From Euglena gracilis (Eukaryota > Euglenida > Euglenophyceae > Euglenales): a stretch of 64,000 nt of DNA. This document shows, in pieces, positions 1 to 8,955 of the stretch; position 1 is the first letter of the stretch; the number at the start of each line of letters is the position of its first letter. A program made the translations under genes and the position numbers. The notes below the pieces were generated by a model, which was not told where the DNA came from, searched no databases, and saw only the letters and a program-made list of their open reading frames with translations. The DNA is taken from the NCBI GenBank assembly GCA_039621445.1, contig CP154954.1:29273411-29337410 (forward strand), given 5' to 3'.

Positions 1-729
1 CATTCCGGTTGGATTGTAGCCATACCGTGTTTTGATAAAGGATTAACGGGTGCAAAAATGGCCAAGGAAATGCTTAAGTCCCAATGGAAACCCTTTGGAG
101 TCCCGTCAATAATTTCAAGTGACCAAGGGAGCCATTTTGTCAACACATGGTGGCAAACCATGTGTTCGCTCATGGGAATTCGGCAAGCATTTTCCCAAGC
201 TTACCACCACCAAGCAAATGGGAGGGTGGAGAGAGCCGGCCAACAAATTATGGAAATCCTCCGAAAGTTGTTTGTGGAGGAAAAAATGAATTGGGTGGAA
301 GCACTTCCCCAAGTTTTGGATCGCATTCATGACACCAAGGGGGAGAGTGGTTTTAGTCCTCACGAAATTTTGTTTGGAAGGGATAGACCCATTGGTGGAA
401 TACCCTATCAAACACCGAAGGAGTGTGAGGACGCTCAAAGTTTCTTTCGCCGAATAAAGGAGGTGGATGAGAAAGTTGCTAAGATTCTCAACCACTCACA
501 TTGGGTGCAAGCGAGTTGGGTCAACCAAGGGAGGAGGGAGTTGGTACCCTTAAAATTGGGAACCCAAGTGTGGTATAGGAGACCCGAAGGATCCGGAGAA
601 AAATTGGATTCCAGATGGATTGGACCTGGGATTATTAAAGCCCGGGAGGGGGAGAGGAGTTATATTATTGAAATTAAACCCGGGATGGAAATGAAGGTTC
701 ATCGTAGTTTCCTTAAGGAATACAAATAG
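1..729 (+). CDS. Ty3/gypsy chromovirus integrase, C-terminal part (5' end outside window)
   Basis: The frame is open from base 1, so the start of pol lies upstream of the window. The retroviral-type integrase core (DDE) is visible: the second catalytic Asp is in SSDQGSH (codon 121-123) and the catalytic Glu in ANGRVERAG (codon 229-231). A GPY/F-like C-terminal module follows (RWIGPGIIKAREGERSYIIEI, about 615-690). The enzyme would insert the cDNA into nuclear DNA. The ORF ends at a TAG (727-729), but the same frame stays open downstream into a chromodomain. The closest relative in the window is the minus-strand integrase at 59.5-60.5 kb, which shares the AYHHQANGR block. The first catalytic Asp and the zinc-binding N-terminus are outside the window. 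Confidence 0.9.
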   Translation, partial: HSGWIVAIPCFDKGLTGAKMAKEMLKSQWKPFGVPSIISSDQGSHFVNTWWQTMCSLMGIRQAFSQAYHHQANGRVERAGQQIMEILRKLFVEEKMNWVEALPQVLDRIHDTKGESGFSPHEILFGRDRPIGGIPYQTPKECEDAQSFFRRIKEVDEKVAKILNHSHWVQASWVNQGRRELVPLKLGTQVWYRRPEGSGEKLDSRWIGPGIIKAREGERSYIIEIKPGMEMKVHRSFLKEYK

Positions 730-1017
730 CCTGAAGTTCTTGGTGAGGGGGTGCCTTTGTTCTTTTTCAAGAGGACCGAAAAAGAAGAGGAAGCAATGCC
801 TGATGAGTGGGAGGTGGAAAAAATTCTGAACCACCGAAAGAAGGGGGGAACCTGGGAATTCCTCACGAGATGGGTTGGTTACAACGAGGGGGAGGAAACC
901 TGGGAGCCGGTGGGGAATTTCATACACCGATTTAGTGAGGAGTTGGTGAGGTATTGCACGAAGAAAAACCTAGGGGTCGATTTGATGTCCGAATTGAAAA
1001 AATCTTTGAAACCCTAG
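730..1017 (+). CDS. chromodomain tail of the chromovirus pol, after an in-frame TAG
   Basis: This continues the integrase frame directly after the TAG at 727-729. It encodes a chromodomain of the kind chromoviruses carry behind integrase: PDEWEVEKILNHR, then WEFLTRWVGYNEGEETWEP and a C-terminal helix, which would bind methylated histone tails and bias insertion. Aromatic cage-type residues (W and Y) are present. The minus-strand element at 59.03-59.41 kb has the same module (PDEWEVEKVLNHR) joined to its GPY region without a stop. The TAG here is therefore either a disabling point mutation or a readthrough site. Only the window-edge copy exists, so the two cannot be told apart. Confidence 0.85.
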   Translation, partial: PEVLGEGVPLFFFKRTEKEEEAMPDEWEVEKILNHRKKGGTWEFLTRWVGYNEGEETWEPVGNFIHRFSEELVRYCTKKNLGVDLMSELKKSLKP

Positions 1018-1375
1018 TGAGCCGAAAGTTGAAGGCTCGGTTCATTTTGCTTTTTTTTTAATCGGGGAGCCCAAATGTTTGAGGCTCTTGCTTTGAATTG
1101 GGCCAAGTGCTGTTTCGGCAAGTTATTTGTGTGCTTGTGCATTGCTTATGTGCATCATACCTTTTGTTTTTGACTCCATGATTCTCATATGTTTTGATTT
1201 TTCGAGCATGCGATGAATTTGATTTCTCTCTCTCTCTCTCCTTCTCTCTCCATGCATATTTTGTTCTTGCTCTTCTCTTTCGCTTTGCTCTCACAGGTTT
1301 TGAGGACTTGGAGGCTCCAAGCACACCCAAGGGAGCCCCAAGGGAAAAGTGCGAGCGCACCACCGCAGGAAGGAG

Positions 1376-1476
1376 GCGAGCATCCTACGCAAGCAAGGAG
1401 ACGAGACAAGGAGACGAGACAAGGAGACGAGACAAGGAGATGAGATGAGGAGACGAGACGAGGAGATGAAGCCTTT
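1376..1476. repeat. short GA-rich minisatellite
   Basis: Tandem copies of a 13-bp unit close to GAGACAAGGAGAC, degrading to GATGAGGAGAC at the right. It lies in the putative LTR. Confidence 0.8.
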
Positions 1477-1545
1477 TTACCCAATCAACCGAATACACCA
1501 CCACCCAACTTGTCCATAGCCCAGCCCCGTTGGGGCTTGCCTCAC

Positions 1546-1551
1546 TATAAA
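1546..1551 (+). promoter_or_regulatory. TATA-like box in putative LTR
   Basis: TATAAA in the context CACTATAAACGG, about 470 bp into the putative LTR, a usual place for an LTR U3 promoter. Motif only. Confidence 0.25.
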
Positions 1552-1640
1552 CGGCCCCATCACCCGCTACCCGAGCCCCGAACCCCACTGCCTATATTCC
1601 TCACCCCAACCTGACCTCACCTTCCCATACCGTGAATGGA

Positions 1641-2399
1641 AAGGGGGACCGAAGGATTTGGATTTTTTTTACCAAGGTCGAGCCATAGCCCCTGTGTAGG
1701 AGAGCGGCCCAGAATGTTTGGAGTTTTGATGATTTGTTTGGATTCCGAGCCATTGGTGGATGTTGCAAGGGGGAAGAAGCCTCACCTTCACCGTGGATGC
1801 GCGGGGGGGGGGGGGGGGCTGAATTTTCTCCGATTTTTGGGTGAGCTCCCTCCAAACGGGTTTCGGTCGAGGGGGGGGGGCGCCCATTCCCATGCCCGTG
1901 TCCAAAGGATTGTGGAATGGAGACCGCCTGATTTTTCAGTTGATGTATGATACACCACCGGACGACCGGAAGAGGTGCTTGCAGACTTGCCGAGCAGTCT
2001 GCGAAAACATGGTCAGCACAGGCAACCACAGGTCACCTTGGGTTTGGGCAGGGTTGGTTGCAATGCTCGTCCAGAAAAGGTTCCCTGGGGAAGTTTGTCT
2101 TTGTAGTCTGCTAGTCCATGGTGCGTCTTGGAAATTGCATTGCCTGGTGTCCTGTGAATGGTTATTTTTTGAAGTGAATTTCACCGGATTCATTCATGGA
2201 GGGTTGGTTGCATTTCGGTTGTCCACCAAGATTGTGTAGTGCAAGAGAACGTCCAATCCAAGGATTCGAGTTTTTTGGTGAGCCATGAGAAGGTAACAAG
2301 ACTGGGCAAATTTCACGATTTTTTATTTTTTCAGAAAATTTCAAAATTTTGAATATTTTCAATATTTTCATTGAAAAAATGGGAGAATCCTAATGGGAA
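1641..2399. other. no gene seen; poly-G containing spacer
   Basis: Only short overlapping ORFs with no recognisable domain. It holds two G runs (about 1803-1818 and 1871-1879) next to a CTGAATTTTCTC string that recurs near 5693, so it may be part of a dispersed repeat. Confidence 0.5.
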
Positions 2400-4835
2400 A
2401 TGCCCAAGCGGCCTATTCATACTTATGGGAACGATTTCGATGTTCTCACAAGGGACAAGCAATTGAAGGCGCTGACTGTAAGATGCAAGCACTGCCCCTG
2501 GGAAAGTGTCTTCAATATTACAAGAATGAAGGAGCACTTGGCATCAAAACACGCAGAGGATGGTCCCAAGACAAAAAAACAATGCACGTTGTTTGCATAC
2601 GCCGACCGATCATTTGGCCCCTCCCAGCAGGAGCGAACAACCAGCCTTCTGGTGATGCTGCAAGTGCACTATGGGCTGTCATTCTCTGCCGTGACCAGTA
2701 TGGAAATGCAGAATCTTCTGAAGTATTTGCGGCCAGAGGTTCACGTGCCGTCCCGAAGGACATTGCAAAGACGAGTGGACGACCCGTACCACAGCCTGAA
2801 GGACAAAGTGTATTCCTTTCTACAACAAGTGGAGAGTGTGTCTTTGATGATCGATGGGTGGGAGGACCACAACAAGTGTGAGTGCATCGCCGTGACTGCC
2901 AAGCCACTGAATCCATCCCTGCATCCTGTGCTGATCCGCTTCCATCGTATGACCACCCGTGCGACAACAGAACAGTTGCATGAATGTTTGGAGGTTTGCC
3001 ATTTGTAATCGGCCCATCCAATTTGTCATCTTTGGTCAGGGCTGTGTACGAGATCTTCTGTCTGCGGGTTGCAAAGTGGTGGCTGCATGTGCTGACAACG
3101 CCCGCAACATCCAAGGAGCTGTGAACACGCTCAACAACAGCCACAGTTGTATTCCACTCAACTGCTGGGCCCACGCAGCAGAGCTGTTGAGCAGGGACCT
3201 GGCCAGCCTGTGGCCAGACTGTTATGAAAAAGCCCACCAGCTGGAGAGATATTTCCATGACCACCATTACCAAAGGTGTGATGAAGGCCGCATGCAGAAT
3301 GTGTTCGATTGCTTCACAGGCAGTGCTACATTGAATAAACGCAGAGGACTGGGGGCACCATCTTGACACATCCGGGCTCGACCCGATGGAGCAGCCAGCA
3401 CAACATGTTGAAAAGTGTTCACAAGAACAGAGCCACCATTGAGAACGTGCTCACCCGTCTCAGAAGGGAGAAGGTCCGTGACCCAGAGTTCATCGCCCTT
3501 GCTTGGGTGTGGAGCAACGCAGTATGGGACGACTGGGAACACCTGCTTCGGCAAGGGCTTCAAATGGAAGTTTTACTTTTTTTGTTTCAATGTATGAAGC
3601 CCTGAATTAGACTGACAGAGCATGTGACCGAGTTCATTGTGTGGCTCCAAGGAGATGATGCCACGTTGGGGGCTGTGATGCAGCGTTACATCGACTTACG
3701 CGGACGGTTATGAGGTGTCTTTGTAGTACGTTTCTGTCTGTGGTGTGCATGGCCCCATCCTTCATCGAGGAACGCGACACGTTCTTCTTTCGGGACTGGA
3801 GCTGCCTGGCGTACATCATGGACCCGAACTACAGAGGTGCCCAGTTGGGTCCTCATCCAGGCACTTCCACATTGTCATCCCCATTGTCCTGAATTTGCAC
3901 TTAAATTTTTTTTGATTTCAGGCAGGGAAGCGGTTTCTGAAGCTGTGTCGTAATTTTTACTCTTTTTGTTTTGCATTCTTTTTGCCTTGCATGACCTCTG
4001 CTGGTCTGCTGTTGGGGGAACCTGAGCCTGACGGCTGAGGGACACATTGGCCTTCTTCCATGCGACGGCCTGGAAGACCGTCATGGGCGACGCCGAAGCG
4101 CCCACTGCTGACGACATGTGCGACTATTTGAAGCTGGATGGAGTTTACTCTGTACCTCCTGGAATGCAGACCAGGGGCTTTCAGTTAACAGTTGACCCCC
4201 TAGCCTCTGCCGTAAAATTTGCAGCCCCCCCCCCCAGCCTCAGCCGTAAAATTTGCAGCCCCCCCCCCCAGCCTCAGCCGTAAAGTTAGCAGCCCCCCCC
4301 CAGCCTCAGGCGTAAAGTTAGCAACCCCCCCCCAGCCTCAGCCGTAAAGTTAGCAGCCCCCCCCCCCCAGCCTCAGCCGTAAAGTTAGCAGCCCCTCCCC
4401 CCCCAGCCTCAGCCGTAAAGTTAGCAGCCCCCCCCCCAGCCTCCGCCTTAAAGTTAGCAGCCCCCCCCCAGCCTCAGCCGTAAAGTTAGCAGCCCCCCCC
4501 CCCCAGCCTCAGCCGTAAAGTTAGCAGCCCCCCCCCCCCAGCCTCAGCCGTAAAGTTAGCATCCCCCCCCCAGCCTCAGCCGTAAAGTTAGCAGCCCCCC
4601 CCCCCAGCCTCAGCCGTAAAGTTAGCAGCCCCCCCCCCATCCTCGGCCATAAACGCTCTGCTGCAGACTGAGGGTTTGTCGGGGTACAAGTGGTGGGGCC
4701 TCTACAAGGACACGAACCTCAGTGCATTTGGCGCACTGCTGTGTGGTATACCGGCATCAGCAGCAGCAGTTGAAAGAGTCTGGTCTGTGGCAGGCCATCA
4801 GGTGGGTGATCGTGAATCGTTGGCAGGCCAGTCAA
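2400..4835 (+). pseudogene. hAT-superfamily transposase relic with BED zinc finger
   Basis: All the marks of a hAT transposase appear in order but in several frames. The N-terminus at 2400 has a BED-type finger (CKHC...HLASKH). The first catalytic Asp is in SLMIDGWEDH (about 2846). The second block, CADNARNIQGA, is near 3091-3120 after a stop at 3006. An STRWSSQHNML block lies near 3378-3410. A MDPNYRG segment is near 3820. The C-terminal dimerisation block SAAAVERVWSVAG is at about 4751-4790. At least four frame changes or stops and a 14-copy minisatellite (4198-4655) separate these parts. An intact enzyme would cut and paste DNA flanked by short TIRs; this copy cannot. Some frame changes could be introns, but the stops and the repeat array favour decay. 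Confidence 0.88.
4198..4655. repeat. poly-C minisatellite inside the hAT gene
   Basis: About 14 tandem copies of a unit of roughly 31-36 bp: CCTCAGCCGTAAAGTTAGCAG followed by a run of 7-11 C. The core is nearly constant; most length variation is in the C run. It sits between the MDPNYRG part and the dimerisation block of the hAT relic. Confidence 0.95.
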
Positions 4836-4870
4836 GGTAGGTGGCTCCTCCTATGCCTTTTTTGGGGGGG

Positions 4871-5085
4871 TATTAACCCCTTCTTTTACGGTAAGGTTTG
4901 CTTTTGGAGTGCCTGGCAAAAGCGTTGGACATTCTGGTGCAACTGGTTTATATTCACGCCAACTCATGATTTTTTTCATTTGCGAGCGGTAACACCCCCT
5001 TCATTTACGGTAATGTTTGGCTTTGACGTGCCTGGCAACAACGTTGGAGAACCTGGTGCAAGAGGTTTTTATTTGCTTTAACTCC
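4871..5085. repeat. imperfect direct duplication of about 97 bp
   Basis: 4871-4968 and 4989-5085 share the order TTTACGGTAA, TTTGGCTTT-like, GTGCCTGGCAA, CGTTGGA, CTGGTGCAA, with scattered substitutions. Non-coding. Confidence 0.7.
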
Positions 5086-6124
5086 AGAGCTCTCCCCCCT
5101 GCTTTCCGTTTGTCGTTCTGAAGGTGTTTGTAAACACCTTCCAGTGGGATTTCCACTTTCACTGACAGTCGCCCAAAGACATGGTTTCGCATTTCCTTTT
5201 CTGCTTTCCCAAAAAGGGGGGGGGCGGCCACATTGGTTCTGCACTTTCCATTCCAGTGGTTCTACATGTATTTTTTCCCTCAAATACAATACACAAGTCC
5301 CAAGCCCTTCTTCAAACCTTAAAGGAAAAGAAAAACTCCTCCTGTGACCGAGAGAAAACACAAATCTTCGTTCCGTGCAATAGGGCCGACGAAGGAAATA
5401 CGTCTTCCATACTGAGGACGAATGAAATTTTTGAAAAAATGCGTGAAATTTTCAACGGCCGGCCATAAATTTCACGATGGAAAATTTTCACGAGCGAATT
5501 GAATGCCCAGTCTTGGAAAGTAAGTCACAAGCACCGGGGGGGGGGGGGGGCTGTCCGAACTCTCCCCAAGCGGTCACGCCGAATGTTCGGGGGGGGGGGG
5601 AGCCAAAAATTTCCCTCCAACATTTTCCCTCCGGGGTGCAAAAAGTCAGAACTCTCCCCACGATTTCTTTTAATCGGGGGGGGGGGGGCGCTAGCTGAAT
5701 TTTCTCACAATTTTGAATGACATTCACAGAGTTTGTGGCAATTTTTTTTCTTGGCATTTTTTTCATGCCCCCAACCTGTGGGGGGGGGCCTGGATTTTTA
5801 AGGGGGACGTTTTCGCTTTTTTTTTGTGTGGAGCCGCTAAGTGGTGCCGTGTGCCTTGTTTTTGTGGCAAGGTAACACCAAGCGAGGGGCATAGGCGTTT
5901 CATCATTCTCTTTCTCAAGACATTATGAAGGATTCTCATTTGCATTCATTTCATTCTAATTTTTTTTCCATGTCTTCGCTTTTTTATTCAAGTTTCATTT
6001 TTTTGAGGGTCCGACTAATGTCGCAAGGGAGGGGGTGTCGACTGTCGGGGGGCGTCCGACAGTCAAAAATGGCAGGGCGGAAGCTTTTGAAAACACGGAA
6101 TTTTTCATTCCGCGCAGAACGCGC
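5086..6124. other. no gene seen; G-run rich spacer left of the DIRS element
   Basis: Contains G runs at about 5537-5550, 5590-5600, 5678-5688 and 5780-5788. An AACTCTCCCCA string occurs twice (about 5559 and 5650), suggesting a decayed local duplication. No ORF carries a recognisable domain. Confidence 0.5.
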
Positions 6125-6217
6125 GATCACGAGATCCTTTGGATCGAGAGATCCGCGTATCCCGCGAGATGCTTAATTCACCCACCCTACCACACAGGTA
6201 CTCAAACTTGAAAGGCA
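6125..6217 (+). repeat. A1: left split direct repeat of the DIRS-like element
   Basis: Matches 15907-15982 from GATCACGAGATCC to CTTGAAAGGCAG. A1 differs by an extra 18-nt stretch (about 6152-6169) and by the loop of a small palindrome: GATCC-TTT-GGATC here, GATCC-AAA-GGATC in A2. It ends 5 bases before the ATG of ORF1. Confidence 0.88.
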
Positions 6218-6222
6218 GAGCA

Positions 6223-7306
6223 ATGGCGACTGGCAGGTTGTCCAAGTGGTTTCCTGGGAGAAGATTTGGATTTATTTACTTCGAGAACGAGAACCGTGAA
6301 GTTTTTGCACATGAGAGTGAGTTCATCTCAAAGGGAGCTGGCCAGCTGCAAGTGTCCGTTGGGACGGAGGTGGAGTGCTACATCATCGAAGGCCCTGATG
6401 GCAAGGACTCCTGCAAGGAAATCAGGCCGTCTGGTGGCGGATATTTCACCAAGGCCGAGGACAACAAAAAGAGGAAGCGAGAGCCAACCGATGAGAGGAG
6501 AGGAGGACCAGGACGAGGACGACGACAAGAGGAGGCGGCGGTAAGCACCCGGCAGCTCGAACAACTGGTTGCGTCTGCGGTGCAGCGGCTCTTGCCGGCC
6601 CCTCCTGGGGTTCTTTTGCCCTCCCCTCCCGGGGGTTTTGTCCCACAATCTGCGCCATCTGTGGCCCACCCCTTTCCCAACCCACCCCCCTGCACCCCCC
6701 AGGGGGTCCACATCCCATGGGACACCCTTATCACACTCATTGCCAACCCGGGGCCGGCAGATCTGGCAGAAAACCCGCCCGACACAACCCCAGGGGACAC
6801 CAGATTTGACATTCCAATGCCAAATGCCCCCCCCATTCCCATCTCCAAAATGGGCCTCTCATCCCCATTTGGGTCCGAGATTTCGGGGGACCATGTCTCC
6901 ACATTTTCCTCCACCACTTTTCGGGCCGCAAAAACCACACAACACTTGGAATCTGTGGCTCGGTTTCATTCGGGACTGAAAAAACTCAGCCCCGACCCCG
7001 CAACATTGTTTTCTCTGAAAATGGCCTGGACCTCCTCTTGGTTGGACTTAATTACCGGCCCCGGCAGTCCGGCCGCCTTCCGGGCCCGCCCCCCGCGGGA
7101 CCACGCTGACCCTGAGACAAAGCAGCGACTGTATGGCCTGTGGAGGTCTTTGTGCATGCTGGGCAGGAGTCCCTTTCTGGGAGGAAAGCGTGGTGCAGGG
7201 TTCTCCAAGACGCTCTTTGGGCTTCTCCTTGCGACTTTGGCCACGGTGGCCGTTGTCGTGCAAGGAATCACCAGCGACAGTCGCCTGGATTGGCACAGGG
7301 CAGGCC
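6223..7306 (+). CDS. DIRS ORF1 part 1: cold-shock domain and Pro-rich linker
   Basis: The start is taken at ATG 6223, the first Met after repeat A1; the frame is also open upstream. Residues 1 to about 68 form a cold-shock domain: GRLSKWFPGRRFGFIYF holds the RNP1-like aromatic motif (FGFIYF) and EVFAHESEF the RNP2-like motif (VFAH). Such domains bind single-stranded RNA or DNA. A basic stretch (KKRKREP, RGRRQEE) and a long Pro-rich linker follow. The frame continues to a stop at 7344, but everything after 7306 is TRIM sequence. Past the TRIM the same frame resumes at 8335 and stays open to 8699, so this is the N-terminal part of a longer ORF1. A nucleic-acid chaperone role for the element's RNA is an inference. 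Confidence 0.75.
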
Positions 7307-7639
7307 TGTGTGCGGCAGACGGGAGATCCTACGGAGGTTGGTAGCCGGCGCGTAGTACCAAGCCGAGTATCGCTCGAGTAGCTTATTCGGTAAGGTGCTG
7401 GGCTCGCACGCGGGAGGTCGTGGGTTCGAGACCCAGGTCCCGCTGTGTGAATCCTGGTCGATACCGTACGGGCAGAGGGCATACCGCGGGGATCGACCGG
7501 CGCGCGTAACTGCGCCCAAGGACGAGACACTGGTTGGCCGGACCTTGGGTGTAGTTCCCCGCCTGAGGGCGTGCCACGGCAAGCAGTATGAGCTGCCCCG
7601 TGGCCGTCCAACGGCGGGTGGTGACAACCAACGTATACA
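7307..7639 (+). repeat. TRIM 5' LTR with tRNA-like segment
   Basis: Runs TGTGTG to TATACA. At 7379-7391 there is an A-box-like TAGCTTATTCGGT and at 7423-7433 a B-box-like GGTTCGAGACC, with tRNA-like spacing and a recognisable D-arm and T-arm but a poor anticodon stem and no good acceptor stem. Confidence 0.88.
7379..7433 (+). promoter_or_regulatory. tRNA-like RNA polymerase III A and B boxes in the TRIM LTR
   Basis: The A-box-like and B-box-like motifs match the internal promoter of tRNA genes. The middle (GGTGCTGGGCTCGCAC...GGGAGGTCG) resembles tRNA but does not form a clean anticodon stem, so it is tRNA-derived or tRNA-like, not a functional tRNA. The same pair lies in the 3' LTR at about 8070-8124. 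Confidence 0.6.
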
Positions 7640-7651
7640 TGGTAGCAGAGG
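7640..7651 (+). other. primer-binding site, initiator tRNA-Met
   Basis: TGGTAGCAGAGG, 12 of 12 bases complementary to the CCA-bearing 3' end of eukaryotic initiator tRNA-Met, directly after the LTR end. Confidence 0.9.
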
Positions 7652-7997
7652 GAACCCGTCTAATGCCACACGAACCGGGAAGTCAGAGCCTGACCCCACG
7701 GCGCCCGGAAGGCGGAGGCGGACGCGCCGAGTCTAGGGCGACTGAAACTCCTACACCGTTCCAAAGCCTCAAGCCGATGCTAAGGGGGACGCTCCAAGGC
7801 GGCAGAGCCCGTGGAAGTCGACAACACGTAAACTGCCGGCAATAGCAAACCCGAGCTGCAGGGGTCGGCAGCCTGGTGACGCAGTACTCGTGAGAAGCAC
7901 TCAGCCAACTAGGGCCGTGTGAGGCATAACCCGAGCTGCAGGGGCCACGGCCATAGTGACGCAGTGGGCTAGTGTAGTAAGGCTCTTGGGAGGGGAG

Positions 7998-8330
7998 TGT
8001 GTGCGGCAGACGGGAGATCCTACGGAGGTTGGTAGCCGGCGCGTAGTACCAAGCCGAGTATCGCTCGAGTAGCTTATTCGGTAAGGTGCTGGGCTCGCAC
8101 GCGGGAGGTCGTGGGTTCGAGACCCAGGTCCCGCTGTGTGAGTCCTGGTCGATCCCGTACGGGCAGAGGGCATACCGCGGGGATCGACCGGCGCGCGTAA
8201 CTGCGCCCAAGGACGAGACACTGGTTGGCCGGACCTTGGGTGTAGTTCCCCGCCTGAGGGCGTGCCACGGCAAGCAGTATGAGCTGCCCCGTGGCCGTCC
8301 AACGGCGGGTGGTGACAACCAACGTATACA
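7998..8330 (+). repeat. TRIM 3' LTR
   Basis: Same length as the 5' LTR and near-identical (for example GTGAGTCC here, GTGAATCC in the 5' LTR). It follows the polypurine tract GGGAGGGGAG at 7988-7997. The left breakpoint of the 9.85-kb tandem duplication falls inside it, near 8180. Confidence 0.92.
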
Positions 8331-8334
8331 GGCC

Positions 8335-8699
8335 CCCTCCCTCATGACCAACTCCAGATCTGCGCCGCCGGCCAGAAAACTCACGAGGCCCCCCCTGCTC
8401 GACCGACCACCTGCTGCCTCCTCACACACAGAGAACGGAGGCCTCACCTGAGAGAGAAGGACATGGACACGCTCTTCACGACCACACAACACTGGGCAAT
8501 CGGACTATGTTGCCTTCGCATCTCAGGGGATGTCCACCCACATCCGGGTCCTGGGGTACCAGCTGACATCTACATGCTGTTGCCACATCACCTACGCACC
8601 GCTTGCGATGCCTTGCAGCTACCTCTCCCGGCATGGGACCCCTTCGCCTCTCCGCAGAACAACCTGGCCGCTCGTTACTTTTCGATGTCAGACAACGCG
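8335..8699 (+). CDS. DIRS ORF1 part 2: 2A-like motif and first half of Dam-like region
   Basis: This resumes the cold-shock ORF frame after the TRIM. An ATG at 8463 starts MDTLFTTTQHW, but no new start is needed. At 8526-8552 it encodes GDVHPHPGP after LCCLRIS, similar to the 2A-like motif near the N-terminus of many non-LTR retrotransposon proteins. Then comes WDPFASPQNNLAARYFSMSDNA, which resembles the first conserved block (D-FAS--N---FS) of the Dam-type methylase region of DIRS elements. The ORF as read continues to 8732, but bases after 8699 belong to an LTR insertion; the second half of the domain resumes at 11622 in the same frame. Confidence 0.7.
8526..8552 (+). other. 2A-like motif GDVHPHPGP
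   Basis: Compared with the consensus D-V/I-E-x-N-P-G-P, the Glu and Asn positions are His, so ribosome skipping may be weak or absent. The Pro-Gly-Pro core is intact. Confidence 0.45.
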
Positions 8700-8955
8700 T
8701 GTGGGAGGGCGGCTGGCAACAGCAAAAATTAGGAAGAGCAAAGCCTAATTCACAGAAAAAATTACTATTTCACTTTGTAGGTGGCAAAAAGCTGAATACC
8801 TTGTTCAAAACGTCTTGGAAGACTTTGTTTTGACGTCTTGCATTGGGTTTTACTGGTGGAAGTTCCGGCGGAAGGATTACAAAAAAGTGGTATTTTGAAG
8901 CGCTGAAGCCAGAAAATCCAAGTGAATTCCCAGAAAAGAGACATCTCAGAAAACT
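8700..8955 (+). repeat. 5' LTR of the non-autonomous LTR element
   Basis: 256 bp, TGTGGGAGGG to GAAAACT. Compared with the 3' LTR it has ATTACTATTT instead of ATTGCCATTT, and GACGTC instead of GATGCC. Confidence 0.85.

Larger units (their letters stand above)
1076..1640 (+). repeat. probable 3' LTR of the chromovirus (right end not located)
   Basis: After the pol stop at 1015-1017 comes a purine-rich stretch (AATCGGGGAGCCC) and then a TG start (TGTTTGAGGC) at 1076, as expected for a polypurine tract and LTR start. The segment includes CT-rich sequence (1226-1258), a GA-rich minisatellite and a TATA-like site. No 5' LTR is in the window, so the end is a guess. Confidence 0.4.
7307..8330 (+). 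mobile_element. TRIM (miniature LTR retrotransposon) inserted in DIRS ORF1
   Basis: Two 333-bp LTRs (7307-7639 and 7998-8330), each starting TGTGTGCGGC and ending CGTATACA, flank a 358-bp interior with no coding capacity. TGGTAGCAGAGG follows the 5' LTR directly; it is the complement of the 3' end of eukaryotic initiator tRNA-Met. A polypurine tract (GGGAGGGGAG) abuts the 3' LTR. The target duplication is GGCC (7303-7306 and 8331-8334). I see about two differences between the LTRs, so it is young. It must be mobilised by a partner element in trans. Confidence 0.92.

Noticed and set aside
3597-3720. hAT frame changes as introns
   Set aside because: No consistent GT/AG pairs with pyrimidine tracts were seen at the breaks, and the minisatellite shows that the gene is dead in any case.
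7370-7445. A genuine tRNA gene
   Set aside because: The D- and T-arm boxes fit, but the anticodon stem has mismatches and the acceptor stem does not pair; it lies in an LTR present at both ends of a TRIM.
7383-7699. Long minus-strand ORFs over the TRIM LTRs (GLEPTTSRVRAQHLTE type), repeated at 8074-8322 and 17826-18170
   Set aside because: They are antisense to the tRNA-like LTR sequence and repeat only because the LTR repeats; no domain.
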